Notes under the pieces: model-generated | What the model was told of the DNA's origin: nothing | Seen by the model: only the letters and a program-made list of their open reading frames with translations | Databases searched by the model: none | Shown here: positions 1 through 7,401 of the stretch, in pieces | Layout of the letters: every line of letters begins with the position of its first letter | How positions within the stretch are numbered: position 1 is the stretch's first letter | Origin: Flavobacteriaceae bacterium UBA980 | GTDB lineage: Bacteria; Bacteroidota; Bacteroidia; Flavobacteriales; Flavobacteriaceae | NCBI GenBank assembly: GCA_002292265.1 | Contig: DBBQ01000006.1 | Location: 1-9,683, forward strand | Direction of reading: 5' to 3' | Length of the DNA stretch: 9,683 nucleotides | Program-made: the position numbers and the translations under genes

Positions 1-666
1 CACCTAGGAGATATGGATTTTAAAGTCACTGGAACAGCCGACGGAATCACAGCGTGTCAAATGGACATCAAAATAAAAGGTTTGCGTTTTGATATCATGA
101 CCCAAGCATTAAATCAAGCTAGAGAAGGAAGATTACACATTCTTAAACACCTTACAGACACTATTGATACTCCAAACCAAGAGGTAAAAGAACATGCACC
201 AAAAATGATTTACCGTCGTATTGCGAACGAGTATATTGGAGCATTGATCGGACCTGGTGGAAAAGTAATTCAAGAACTTCAGAAAGAATCAGGTTGTACG
301 ATTGTAGTAAACGAAGATCCTGTGACCGAAGAAGGAATTATTGAAATTTTAGGTACTTCTCCTGAAGGGATTGCCATGGTGGAAGCAAAAATAGATTCGA
401 TAACCTTTAAACCTCAAGTTGGAGAAACGTACGAAGTAAAGGTCATCAAGATGCTTGATTTTGGAGCAGTGGTGGAATATCTTGAAGCACCGGGCAACGA
501 AGTCTTACTTCACGTGAGTGAACTCGCATGGGAACGTACGGAAAATGTTAGTGATGTGGTGAATCTAGGAGATGTTTTAGATGTAAAATATTTCGGAATC
601 GACTCGCGTACGAGAAAGGAAAAAGTGTCTCGAAAAGCTTTATTACCTAGACCTGAAAAAAAATAA
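1..666 (+). CDS. pnp: Polynucleotide phosphorylase, C-terminal part (5' end off window)
   Basis: This is the 3' end of the gene for PNPase, the phosphorolytic 3'-5' exoribonuclease that releases nucleoside diphosphates from RNA in the cytoplasm. The reading frame is open from base 1, so the gene starts upstream; 221 codons of a protein usually about 700-750 aa are visible. The fragment opens in the second RNase PH domain with HLGDMDFKV, whose Asp and Lys in MDFK match E. coli catalytic residues D492 and K494. A KH domain follows with the GxxG loop GPGG at about fragment residues 84-87. An S1 domain fills the end from about residue 140 ([20 protein letters not shown], ending in SRKALL). There is almost no tail after S1, so no long RNase E-binding type extension. 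It lies 80 bases upstream of rpoD on the same strand, an order I associate with Flavobacteriia. Identification is secure. Confidence 0.97.
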   Translation, partial: HLGDMDFKVTGTADGITACQMDIKIKGLRFDIMTQALNQAREGRLHILKHLTDTIDTPNQEVKEHAPKMIYRRIANEYIGALIGPGGKVIQELQKESGCTIVVNEDPVTEEGIIEILGTSPEGIAMVEAKIDSITFKPQVGETYEVKVIKMLDFGAVVEYLEAPGNEVLLHVSELAWERTENVSDVVNLGDVLDVKYFGIDSRTRKEKVSRKALLPRPEKK

Positions 667-702
667 TACATTTTTTAGGCGCTTTTTGAAACATTCGCAT
701 TT

Positions 703-729
703 TTTGTTCGTATTACTAGTATTACTTTG
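703..729 (+). promoter_or_regulatory. Possible rpoD promoter (weak match)
   Basis: The 80-base pnp-rpoD gap contains TTACTTTG at 722-729, one mismatch from the Bacteroidota -7 consensus TAnnTTTG. A TTTG lies upstream at 703-706. The 15-base spacing between the boxes is shorter than the usual 19-21, so this is only a candidate. No clear hairpin terminator for pnp is visible in the gap, and rpoD may also be read through from pnp. Confidence 0.25.
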
Positions 730-746
730 ATTTAAATATAGTTTAA

Positions 747-1610
747 ATGAGACAGCTCAAGATAACCAAGCAGGTTACGAATCGGGAGACCGCTTCCCTA
801 GACAAATACTTACAGGAAATTGGAAAAGTAGATCTAATTACTGCGGAGGAAGAAGTTGAATTGGCACAACGAATCAAGGCGGGAGACCAAATTGCCCTTG
901 AAAAATTGACCAAAGCCAATTTGCGATTTGTTGTTTCTGTGGCTAAACAGTACCAAAATCAAGGCTTAACACTCCCCGACTTAATCAACGAGGGTAACCT
1001 CGGTTTGATCAAGGCCGCACAACGTTTTGACGAAACTCGGGGATTCAAGTTTATTTCGTATGCCGTTTGGTGGATTCGTCAATCTATTTTGCAAGCCTTG
1101 GCAGAGCAGTCTCGTATTGTCCGTCTTCCACTCAATAAAATTGGATCCATCAACAAGATCAATAAAACCTATGCTTTTCTAGAGCAGGCGCACGAAAGAG
1201 CCCCCTCTGCTGAGGAAATTGCCAAGGAATTGGACATGACTATCAACGATGTGAAAGAATCGCTTAAAAACTCAGGGCGACACGTATCCATGGATGCACC
1301 CCTAGTAGAAGGAGAGGATTCGAACTTATACGATGTATTGAACAGTGGTGAGTCACCAAACCCAGACAGAACCCTACTGCATGAGTCTCTTCGAACGGAA
1401 ATAGAACGTGCTCTAGAAACCTTGACACCTAGAGAAGCTGATGTAGTTCGCTTGTATTTTGGATTGGGAGATCAACATGCGATGACTTTAGAAGAAATTG
1501 GGGAAACCTTTGATCTCACTAGGGAACGGGTTCGTCAAATTAAAGAAAAAGCCATTCGAAGATTGAAACACACCTCGAGAAGTAAAATTCTCAAAACCTA
1601 TTTAGGATAA
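747..1610 (+). CDS. rpoD: RNA polymerase primary sigma factor (sigma-70/SigA, Bacteroidota type)
   Basis: This is the housekeeping sigma factor that directs RNA polymerase core enzyme to most promoters. At 287 aa it is the short form typical of Bacteroidota and lacks region 1.1. Region 1.2 is at about residues 16-50 ([14 protein letters not shown]). Region 2 spans about 55-127, with the core-binding stretch [13 protein letters not shown] and the -10-recognising [13 protein letters not shown] at 106-118. Region 3 is about 128-180, and the 3.2 finger is near 181-199 ([11 protein letters not shown]). Region 4 is about 222-275, with the helix-turn-helix [19 protein letters not shown]. The ATG at 747 is chosen because the protein begins MRQLKITKQ, as its relatives do, and the leader is A/T-rich without a Shine-Dalgarno sequence, as usual in this phylum. 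An intrinsic terminator follows seven bases after the stop. The Bacteroidota sigma recognises -33 TTTG and -7 TAnnTTTG boxes, several of which appear in this window. Confidence 0.97.
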   Translation: MRQLKITKQVTNRETASLDKYLQEIGKVDLITAEEEVELAQRIKAGDQIALEKLTKANLRFVVSVAKQYQNQGLTLPDLINEGNLGLIKAAQRFDETRGFKFISYAVWWIRQSILQALAEQSRIVRLPLNKIGSINKINKTYAFLEQAHERAPSAEEIAKELDMTINDVKESLKNSGRHVSMDAPLVEGEDSNLYDVLNSGESPNPDRTLLHESLRTEIERALETLTPREADVVRLYFGLGDQHAMTLEEIGETFDLTRERVRQIKEKAIRRLKHTSRSKILKTYLG

Positions 1611-1616
1611 AGAATT

Positions 1617-1642
1617 AAAGCAACCCAAGGGTTGCTTTTTTT
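1617..1642 (+). terminator. Rho-independent terminator of rpoD
   Basis: A perfect 10-bp inverted repeat, AAAGCAACCC (1617-1626) and GGGTTGCTTT (1629-1638), is separated by AA; the end pairs would open to form the loop. It runs straight into a T tract to 1642. It starts six bases after the rpoD stop codon and precedes the rpe promoter, so it separates the two transcription units. Confidence 0.9.
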
Positions 1643-1643
1643 A

Positions 1644-1651
1644 TATCTTTG
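1644..1651 (+). promoter_or_regulatory. -7 promoter box for rpe
   Basis: TATCTTTG is an exact match to the Bacteroidota -7 consensus TAnnTTTG and lies 17 bases before the rpe ATG, implying a very short leader. No convincing -33 TTTG stands at the usual spacing, because that interval is taken up by the rpoD terminator hairpin. The terminator T tract and this promoter box almost touch. Confidence 0.65.
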
Positions 1652-1668
1652 TACTTCAAATATATTTT

Positions 1669-2319
1669 ATGTCCATACGAATAGCACCCTCCCTCCTCGC
1701 CGCTGATTTTGCCAACTTGGAGCGAGACATAGCGATGGTCAACTCCAGTGAAGCCGATTGGTTTCATATCGATATTATGGATGGAGTTTTTGTACCCAAT
1801 ATTTCTTTTGGAATGCCTGTTCTCAGAGCCATCCAAAAACACGTACAGAAACCACTGGATGTGCATTTGATGATTGTAGATCCCGATCGTTATATCGAAA
1901 CCTTTGCCGCTTTGGGTTCGGAAATTCTAACCGTACATTATGAGGCCTGTACTCATTTACACCGAAGCATTCAAAAAATAAAAGGCTGCGGGATGCAAGC
2001 GGGAGTTGCTTTAAACCCGCACACACCCATTCAAAGCCTGAGTGAGATTATCCAAGACATCGACTTGGTCTGTTTAATGAGCGTCAATCCAGGTTTTGGC
2101 GGACAATCCTTTATTGAAAATACTTTTGAAAAAGTCAAAGAAGTAAAAGAACTCATTGAAAATAAAAAGACTTCCTGTTTGATAGAGATAGACGGGGGTG
2201 TAACCAATAAGAACGCTTCCAAACTCATCTCCTGCGGAGCTGATGTTCTTGTAGCTGGAAGTTATGTATTTGGAGCCCCTGATCCAGAAGCTAAAATTCA
2301 ATTACTTAAAAAGGCTTAA
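1669..2319 (+). CDS. rpe: Ribulose-phosphate 3-epimerase
   Basis: This cytoplasmic enzyme of the non-oxidative pentose phosphate pathway interconverts D-ribulose 5-phosphate and D-xylulose 5-phosphate. The 216-aa product has the usual family length and a TIM-barrel pattern throughout. It begins IAPSLLAADF. The metal and catalytic residues are visible as HIDIMDG at 33-39 (H33, D35), DVHLM with H66, and EIDGG with D175. D35 and D175 are the expected acid/base pair. MSVNPGFGGQ at 137-146 is the phosphate-gripping loop region, and VAGSYVFG near 195 completes the phosphate site. The ATG at 1669 gives the normal N-terminus and lies just downstream of a -7 box. There is no Shine-Dalgarno sequence. 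The TAA stop (2317-2319) overlaps the stop of the convergent OmpA-type gene, leaving no room for a terminator between them. Confidence 0.97.
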   Translation: MSIRIAPSLLAADFANLERDIAMVNSSEADWFHIDIMDGVFVPNISFGMPVLRAIQKHVQKPLDVHLMIVDPDRYIETFAALGSEILTVHYEACTHLHRSIQKIKGCGMQAGVALNPHTPIQSLSEIIQDIDLVCLMSVNPGFGGQSFIENTFEKVKEVKELIENKKTSCLIEIDGGVTNKNASKLISCGADVLVAGSYVFGAPDPEAKIQLLKKA

Positions 2320-3638
2320 TTACGCTTTAATTTAAACTGAACACGACGGTTTACTGCTCTCCCTTCAGGTTGTTCATTATCACCAATAGGACTCTCCTCT
2401 CCATAACCTTGAACTTCAAGTCGTGTTTCAGAGACACCAATACCAATCAGATACGTCCGAACCGCCTCAGCGCGTTTTACAGAGAGTTCAATATTGTAAT
2501 TCTCTTCTCCGTCAGCAGAAGCATAGCCCTCTATCAATAGGTTTCCATCAGGATTTTCTGACAAGAGGGTTTTTATTTTTTCTAAATTTTCAAGTGTTTT
2601 ACGACCGAATATTTGATAGCTATTAGCAGCAAAATTTATTCTTGCGCCAAACTCATTTAGAGTAGCCATAATCTCGTTAGACAATTCAGGACAACCATTA
2701 TTTTCAGCAGAACCTGGCTCATCCTTACAGAGGTCCTCGTTGTCGTTTACACCATCCCCATCTGTATCAGGCCATGGACAACCGTTGTTTTCCTCAGGAC
2801 CTGAACTATTGACACACTCATCCAAGGGATCCGCAACGCCATCGCCATCTGTGTCCGGACAGCCGCTCATTTCGAGAGTGCCTGCAACTTCTGGGCAACT
2901 ATCTTCTGGATCTGCAATTCCATCTCCATCCGTATCTTTACAACCGTTAAATTCTGGAGATCCAGGAATTTCTGGACATTGGTCTTCTTTGTCAATAATT
3001 GAATCACCATCTGTATCGGGACAGCCTTCATATTCTTTAAGGCCGGGAACATTGGGGCATTTATCTTTTTTATCAGAAACACCATCCCCATCGGTGTCTC
3101 CAGATCCAAAACCGTAACTCAAGCCCACAAAATTTTGAATGTGATCAAATCCATCATTTTCATTCATAGACCTGAAGGTAGATTGGAGGTTTACCGCAAA
3201 TTTATCGCTGAGATAGAAAGAAATTCCTACACCTCCAAAAAGAGTTCTACTCGTTTCTGTAGAGGGGAAAAAACCGGGTCTATCTGATCCATCTGAAAAT
3301 AGGGAAAAACCATATCCCCCAATAACGTAAGGCAAAACATTACCGTTTAAGAGATTTACTTTTAAAAACCCATCAAGAGAGGAATAGTCATAGGATTCGT
3401 TAAAATTAGCTACTTTACCCAAAGCGTATTGAGTCCCTAAAGAAATCCCTCCAAAAAGGTTTCGACTCAAGCTTAGGGCAGGACCACCAAAATTAATTCC
3501 AGATTCAACTCCTTCTTCATTGAGAAGTATCAGGTTTGAATTGACAGAAAATAACCAGGGATTTTCTTGTGTTTGCCCCTTTACTTGTGTTAGAAAAAGA
3601 AAGGATACAAAAAGAAAGTTAAGAAGGTATGGTCTCAT
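2316..3638 (-). CDS. OmpA-family outer-membrane protein with TSP3 repeats
   Basis: This 440-aa envelope protein probably anchors the outer membrane to peptidoglycan. Residues 1-21 are a Sec signal peptide (hydrophobic LLNFLFVSFLFL, likely cleavage after VKG or near QTQ). Residues about 26-177 show alternating hydrophobic strands with aromatic ends and look like a small eight-strand-type barrel (PYVIGGYGFSLF, FGGVGISFYL). Residues 181-316 carry five thrombospondin type 3 repeats, each with a DTDGDGxxD calcium-binding core and flanking cysteines. Residues about 325-440 form the OmpA C-terminal domain (LLIEGYASADG, YNIELSVKRAEAVRTYL, NRRV at 430-433). The Asp usually found in the peptidoglycan-binding GHTD motif is Ser here (GYAS), a variant I recall from other Bacteroidota proteins; the Arg of NRRV is kept. 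The start at 3638 is set by the signal peptide. A promoter-like pair lies upstream. It is OmpA/OprF-like, but a specific gene name is not justified. Confidence 0.93.
   Translation of the reverse strand: MRPYLLNFLFVSFLFLTQVKGQTQENPWLFSVNSNLILLNEEGVESGINFGGPALSLSRNLFGGISLGTQYALGKVANFNESYDYSSLDGFLKVNLLNGNVLPYVIGGYGFSLFSDGSDRPGFFPSTETSRTLFGGVGISFYLSDKFAVNLQSTFRSMNENDGFDHIQNFVGLSYGFGSGDTDGDGVSDKKDKCPNVPGLKEYEGCPDTDGDSIIDKEDQCPEIPGSPEFNGCKDTDGDGIADPEDSCPEVAGTLEMSGCPDTDGDGVADPLDECVNSSGPEENNGCPWPDTDGDGVNDNEDLCKDEPGSAENNGCPELSNEIMATLNEFGARINFAANSYQIFGRKTLENLEKIKTLLSENPDGNLLIEGYASADGEENYNIELSVKRAEAVRTYLIGIGVSETRLEVQGYGEESPIGDNEQPEGRAVNRRVQFKLKRN
2691..3098 (-). repeat. Five TSP3 calcium-binding repeats within the OmpA-type gene
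   Basis: Five units of about 26-28 residues follow the pattern DTDGDGxxDxxDxCPxxxGxxxxxGC, at residues 181-316 of the encoded protein. Units 1-3 keep the CP after the second calcium loop. Unit 4 has ECVN and unit 5 has LCKD instead. Unit 2 reads DTDGDSIID, losing one glycine. Each repeat is expected to bind calcium and form a stiff spacer between barrel and periplasmic domain. The DNA repeats are diverged, not recent identical copies. Confidence 0.9.
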
Positions 3639-3668
3639 GATGGTAATTTAATGCGATTTAAACAAACA

Positions 3669-3704
3669 CAAATTTGATGTTTATTGCTTTTAAACACAAA
3701 CAAA
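3669..3704 (-). promoter_or_regulatory. Promoter candidate for the OmpA-type gene
   Basis: On the minus strand, TTTG (3700-3697) is followed after exactly 20 bases by CAAATTTG (3676-3669), which is one mismatch from TAnnTTTG. Spacing and composition fit a Bacteroidota -33/-7 promoter, with a start about 20-25 bases before the ATG. A second TTTG lies at 3704-3701. The word AAACACAAA occurs twice on the plus strand here (3664-3672 and 3692-3700), a possible binding-site pair or simple A/C-rich drift. Confidence 0.5.
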
Positions 3705-3729
3705 TTCTATTTTTTTTAAAAATCGTATC

Positions 3730-3903
3730 CTATAGATCCTTACCTCCCTTAAAAATTGAAGGGAATTTTTTTTCAATCCAATCCGGTATGTAGTTTTGAT
3801 TTTTATCTTCTTCTAGTCCTGTGGCTGTAGAAACAACAGCGTATAAAATAACGCCTCCTACAAGAACAATTGCACCAATAATTACGACTACTATTTCATT
3901 CAT
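3730..3903 (-). CDS. Small single-span membrane protein, 57 aa, function unknown
   Basis: This short gene encodes 57 residues from ATG (3903) to TAG (3730-3732). Residues 3-26 are one unbroken hydrophobic segment (EIVVVIIGAIVLVGGVILYA), followed by a soluble tail with EEDKNQNYIPDWIEKKF and a basic end (KGGKD). The short acidic/neutral N-terminus and the charged tail suggest an inner-membrane protein with one helix; topology is not decided by sequence alone. The tail IPDWIEKKF looks like a conserved amphipathic motif and recalls DxNxDxIPD calcium-loop wording, but no family is recognised. It is co-oriented with the fusion gene upstream (65-base gap) and the OmpA-type gene downstream (91-base gap), so it could be expressed with either. 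Clean frame, hydrophobic-then-charged layout and fitting into the gap support a real gene. Confidence 0.7.
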   Translation of the reverse strand: MNEIVVVIIGAIVLVGGVILYAVVSTATGLEEDKNQNYIPDWIEKKFPSIFKGGKDL

Positions 3904-3968
3904 AATATATAATTTATAGATAAAACAATTTACAAAAAAAAATCAATCATTGTCTTAGTATAAATTTA

Positions 3969-6900
3969 TTATCCTGATTGAATACAATCTTCTCGCAAAA
4001 CAAGGGATAAATGGTTTAAAAAATAACGGGCATCTTGCATAGAAAACACCAATGGGGGCTTGATTTTAATAACATTGTGATCAGGTCCATCGGTACTTAG
4101 AAGAACTCCATAGGTCTTCATTCTGTTGATCACATAATCTGCCTCAGCCGCAAGGGGCTGAAGATCCTTATCCACAAATTCTACACCGAGAAACAAGCCC
4201 TGGCCACGAATATCACCTAAAATGGGATGCTGTTTTGCTAAATCCCGTAATCCTGATTTTAAAAAACTTCCAATAGTAAGTGCATTTTCTTGAAGTTTTT
4301 CTTCTTCTATAACCTCCAAAACCTCGTGGGCAATAGCACAGGAAACTGGATTACCCCCAAACGTATTGAAAAACTCCATTCCGTTATTGAATTGCGCAGC
4401 TACTTCTGGGGTACAAACCACAGCAGCTACAGGATGTCCATTTCCTAGAGGTTTCCCGATGGTTACAATATCAGGAACGACATCATACAATTCAAACCCC
4501 CAAAAATGAGATCCTACACGACCAAATCCCGTTTGAACTTCGTCAACCACACATAGTCCTCCAGCTTTTCTCACCGCTTTAAATGCCCCTTGCAGAAACG
4601 TTTTTGGCAATTCAATCTGTCCTCCACAACTGATGATGGGTTCCACTATCAATCCTCCTACCTTTTTTTCCTGTTTTTCTAAAAGGCCTATTAGATCTTC
4701 CACTTCACGTTCATAATCACCAGCCGTATCCGCCCCGCGATATTTCCCTCTAAAGGGGTCGGGTATCGGAAAAATATGTATGTGTTCCGGTTTGCCACTT
4801 CCTCCTTTTCCATCAAATTTATACGAGCTCATATCAATACAAGATTTGGTATTTCCGTGGTAGCCTGACTCACAGGCTAGGATTTGATTAGAACCCGTAA
4901 CGGTTTTCATCATTCGCAGGGCGAGTTCATTGGCTTCACTTCCAGAATTGACAAAGTGAACCACACTCAATTCTTTGGGAAAAGTAGCGGTCAATCGTTT
5001 GGCAAGACGGTTTATATTTTCATGTAAATAACGGGTATTGGTATTGAGTTGCCCCATTTGAAGCTGCCCCGCTCTGACCACCTGAGGATGTTCATGACCG
5101 ACGTGCGCTACGTTATTGACCATGTCTAGATAATGCCGCCCATTTTGATCGACCAAGAAAGCTCCCTCGCCACGAACCATATGAATAGGAGTTTGGTATT
5201 GTAAACTCATGCCTCTTCCCAAGTGTGCTTTGCGATCTTTTATTAGGGCTTCTGTATTTACTTCTGTTGATACGTTCAAATCAACATTTTTAAAAAGCAA
5301 GTTAGGGTCGGGACAAAGGGATTTCCAGGTCTGGATTTGTTTGTGATAGGTGACTCCTGGAAAATCGTTTTGATAATTTAAAAGCGAAAGTGTGATTTGA
5401 AAATGTAAATGGGGCGCCCAATTGCCGTTTTCTATGACTTTTCCGATCCATCCTAGACAAGCTCCTTTGCTTATTTTTTTACCGATGTTAACTTCTGCTA
5501 TACTTTTTTTTGATAAATGACCATAAAGCGTATAAAATGTGATGTCTTTTACATTGTGCCCTAGTACAATCATTCCCCCATATGCTTTATCGCCCTTGTC
5601 ATTGACCGCCATAACTACTTCCCCTTCATACAAAGCATGGACAGATGTGGTAGCGGGAACCCAAAAATCAACCCCTAGGTGAATGCATCTTTTTTCCAGT
5701 CCTTCGTTTCCGTATTTGTCATAGGCTGAAGAGGTGTAAAGTGACCGAGGTTCTAAATATCCCCCGGCTATGAGTTTGTCAGAATTTGTTTTTTGGATTT
5801 GATTCAATTTAAATTGAAAGTGGTCCAAGTCATTAAAGGTTTCTTCTCTCCCCACCCAAGAACTAGAAACACTTAAATCTAATGGAAATACAGAGGTTCT
5901 TTCTAAAGTTGGGAAGAGTGCTTGTAGTGAAACATCTTCCTGTTTTGCCCAGGCTACAAAATCAGAATAGTGGGGATGGGGCTCTAGTCCACAGGCTTCT
6001 CGAAATCGAAAATGTGCAAAGTCTGCAGTAATAGTAACCCACTTTTGAAGAAGCTCCCATGCTGGTTTTTCGCTAATCCCCAAATATTCATTAGTGGGGT
6101 TCTCTATTTTATTGATCGCGGATTTGGTAACAGACACTACAAGGCGCATTCCAATAAGTGTGTATAAAATAGCAAGTTCGTTTTCTTCAAGTGGAAAAGA
6201 ATCGTGATATCCTTTTACCAAAGGAAGTGCTGCCTCTAGCGGATCGGGAACGTCCATAATGGCGTATGCACAACAAATAGCAAGATCGTTTATGGTCTGG
6301 GTGTGAATCGCGTCTCCGTAATCTATTAGCGAACAGATACTTGGACTGACTACATCCTCGGATACGATGATGTTGTTGTCATTTGCGTCGTTGTGCACTA
6401 CACTTTTTCTCAGGGTTTGATAGGATTCTTGAATGTCCTTGAAGGAATCAATAAAAAACTGTATGGTAGCTTTTTGTTTTTTATTAAAAAGACTCAAATG
6501 CTCTTCTACCCATTTCCCTTGGGCTAAATCCCATTCAAAGTATCGGTGGGCATAGGGATGGTCAAAAGACTGCAACCGCTGGGTTAAACTCCCACAGAAG
6601 ACCCCAAGACGATAGCGTAAGGTTTTAGTATAAGGGTTGACCTGACTCCAAACTCGCCCTGAAATCCATGACAGCAAACGCATCGATCGTATTTCACCTT
6701 GGTCGTAATAAAAAACTGCAGTGGGATTTTGATGGAGGTCCGGTATAACCTGAGGTGCATCTTGCCCTTTGAGATGCAAAAGAATTTTTTGCTGAAAATC
6801 CAAATAATCAAAATCAACATCTTTGGGTGCAATTTTAAAAACATACCGCTTTTTCTCTGCAGTGGTGACTTTGAAATTAAAATCAATTTCACCTGGAAGT

Positions 6901-6992
6901 AGAAGTAATTTTCCTTTAATTCCGTAATGAGTTTCTAAAAGCTGAGCTGCTTTTTCTGTACTTATATCCCTATCGGACAAGTTTAAATGCAA
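3969..6992 (-). CDS. Three-domain fusion: APH-type kinase, M23 peptidase-like domain, class III aminotransferase/phospholyase
   Basis: This 1007-aa protein has three recognisable domains and no signal peptide or membrane segment, so it should be cytoplasmic. Residues about 10-340 are a choline/aminoglycoside/hydroxylysine kinase-type fold, with the catalytic loop [10 protein letters not shown] (H200, D202, N207) and metal motif LIDYGD (D224). Residues about 430-560 are a LytM/M23 domain with all metal positions: HLGVD (H438, D442), YGHL (H492) and HLHF (H528, H530). Residues about 575-1007 are a class III PLP enzyme, with GSEAN (684-688), DEVQTGFGR (D817) and the PLP lysine K847 in TIGKPLGNG. 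The outer domains resemble human HYKK and PHYKPL/ETNPPL. Inference: the protein phosphorylates an amino alcohol such as ethanolamine or 5-hydroxylysine and then eliminates phosphate and ammonia. The layout is known to me in annotated bacterial aminotransferases. The start is TTG at 6992: a stop lies five codons upstream, and the first internal Met is residue 104, inside the kinase. A promoter candidate lies 20 bases upstream. Confidence 0.92.
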   Translation of the reverse strand: MHLNLSDRDISTEKAAQLLETHYGIKGKLLLLPGEIDFNFKVTTAEKKRYVFKIAPKDVDFDYLDFQQKILLHLKGQDAPQVIPDLHQNPTAVFYYDQGEIRSMRLLSWISGRVWSQVNPYTKTLRYRLGVFCGSLTQRLQSFDHPYAHRYFEWDLAQGKWVEEHLSLFNKKQKATIQFFIDSFKDIQESYQTLRKSVVHNDANDNNIIVSEDVVSPSICSLIDYGDAIHTQTINDLAICCAYAIMDVPDPLEAALPLVKGYHDSFPLEENELAILYTLIGMRLVVSVTKSAINKIENPTNEYLGISEKPAWELLQKWVTITADFAHFRFREACGLEPHPHYSDFVAWAKQEDVSLQALFPTLERTSVFPLDLSVSSSWVGREETFNDLDHFQFKLNQIQKTNSDKLIAGGYLEPRSLYTSSAYDKYGNEGLEKRCIHLGVDFWVPATTSVHALYEGEVVMAVNDKGDKAYGGMIVLGHNVKDITFYTLYGHLSKKSIAEVNIGKKISKGACLGWIGKVIENGNWAPHLHFQITLSLLNYQNDFPGVTYHKQIQTWKSLCPDPNLLFKNVDLNVSTEVNTEALIKDRKAHLGRGMSLQYQTPIHMVRGEGAFLVDQNGRHYLDMVNNVAHVGHEHPQVVRAGQLQMGQLNTNTRYLHENINRLAKRLTATFPKELSVVHFVNSGSEANELALRMMKTVTGSNQILACESGYHGNTKSCIDMSSYKFDGKGGSGKPEHIHIFPIPDPFRGKYRGADTAGDYEREVEDLIGLLEKQEKKVGGLIVEPIISCGGQIELPKTFLQGAFKAVRKAGGLCVVDEVQTGFGRVGSHFWGFELYDVVPDIVTIGKPLGNGHPVAAVVCTPEVAAQFNNGMEFFNTFGGNPVSCAIAHEVLEVIEEEKLQENALTIGSFLKSGLRDLAKQHPILGDIRGQGLFLGVEFVDKDLQPLAAEADYVINRMKTYGVLLSTDGPDHNVIKIKPPLVFSMQDARYFLNHLSLVLREDCIQSG

Positions 6993-7012
6993 TTGATTTT
7001 CTGTTTAAAATA

Positions 7013-7040
7013 TCAAGATACAAAATCTTAAAAAAATCAA
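7013..7040 (-). promoter_or_regulatory. Promoter candidate for the fusion gene
   Basis: On the minus strand, TTG (7040-7038) is followed after 17 bases by TATCTTGA (7020-7013), a partial match to TAnnTTTG. The second box ends 20 bases before the TTG start codon, the same kind of distance seen at rpe. The match is imperfect, so this is only a reasonable guess. Confidence 0.35.
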
Positions 7041-7197
7041 TAACTCCTAGTGTGGGTCCTCTTCAAAAGAATCGTACTCAAATATTTTTAAGTAGTTTAA
7101 AATAAGATATTTATGATTTTCCCAATAGCTAAAAGAAAATGAAAGATTCTCATAAAGCTCCGCTTTGAAAATCAACAAAAGAAACTCCAGCATCACT

Positions 7198-7234
7198 CAA
7201 AATAAAAAGCAAGCTCTTTATTTTGAGCTTGCTT
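7198..7234 (-). terminator. Strong minus-strand intrinsic terminator, probably of a former tRNA gene
   Basis: A perfect 10-bp stem, AAGCAAGCTC (7207-7216) and GAGCTTGCTT (7225-7234), closes an 8-base loop. On the minus strand it runs into TTTATTTT (7205-7198), giving a classic terminator. On the plus strand there is no T tract, so it works leftward. No protein gene lies close upstream on that strand; the only candidate is the tRNA-like 3' end at 7261-7273, about 26 bases away. That is the normal distance from a tRNA end to its terminator. Confidence 0.85.
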
Positions 7235-7260
7235 CGTTTCCACTTTTTGTTGATTTATTC

Positions 7261-7273
7261 GTGACCCAGGGAG
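7261..7273 (-). other. Candidate attachment site: 3' end of a minus-strand tRNA
   Basis: Read on the minus strand, CTCCCTGGGTCAC looks like the T-stem 3' half plus acceptor 3' strand of a tRNA. Leftward it is followed by a short A/T-rich spacer and a strong terminator. Upstream (rightward) the tRNA pattern ends at once: there is no TTCGA loop or anticodon arm in the next 70 bases. Tyrosine recombinases often insert at such tRNA ends and leave a short duplicate. One lies 480 bases to the right. The isotype cannot be told from 13 bases. The matching copy, joined to an intact tRNA, would lie beyond the right edge. Confidence 0.45.
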
Positions 7274-7341
7274 AACATATTACACATCTTACAAAAACAG
7301 GGAAAACAGCGTATTTACTGACTTTATAGCATCCATTTGAC

Positions 7342-7380
7342 TTCCTAAAAAAAAAGGAAATAGCATTAGGAGGGCATTAG
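7342..7380 (+). repeat. Small inverted repeat and 11-bp-spaced direct repeats upstream of the integrase operon
   Basis: TTCCT (7342-7346) and AGGAA (7355-7359) flank a run of eight A. Right after this, GCATTAG occurs twice (7363-7369 and 7374-7380) with an 11-base period, about one helical turn. Such phasing is typical of sites for a protein binding one face of DNA, for example arm-type sites of a recombinase or a regulator. An A run between inverted arms may also bend the DNA. No function is proven. Confidence 0.4.
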
Positions 7381-7401
7381 AATGGGTTTCACCGCAAAAG
7401 T

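Noticed and set aside
1615..1866. 83-codon minus-strand frame across the rpoD terminator and rpe start.
   Set aside because: It covers the terminator and the rpe promoter and reads antisense to the well-supported rpe gene; no recognisable features.
2691..3098. Regular repeats considered as a CRISPR array.
   Set aside because: They encode TSP3 protein repeats in one open frame, vary in sequence and have no unique spacers; no cas genes are present.
2867..3109. 80-codon minus-strand frame within the TSP3 region.
   Set aside because: It is another frame of the same repeats; the OmpA-type frame has clear domains and a signal peptide.
2740..3117. Open frame of 125 codons on the plus strand, rich in Ser, Pro and Gly.
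   Set aside because: It is the exact antisense of the TSP3 repeats; its repeated SPSVSG wording comes from the DTDGDG codons on the other strand. No promoter or family match.
3904..3968. Possible terminator after the fusion gene (T run near 3933-3941 on the minus strand).
   Set aside because: Only a very short CAAT/ATTG pairing with almost no loop precedes the T run, too weak to call.
6584..6892. 102-codon minus-strand frame.
   Set aside because: It lies wholly inside the kinase domain of the 1007-aa gene in another frame; the kinase motifs identify the real frame.
7021..7197. Search for a small gene or RNA in the gap upstream of the fusion gene.
   Set aside because: Only very short frames with early stops and no tRNA-like or structured RNA pattern were seen, apart from the promoter candidate and the terminator already listed.
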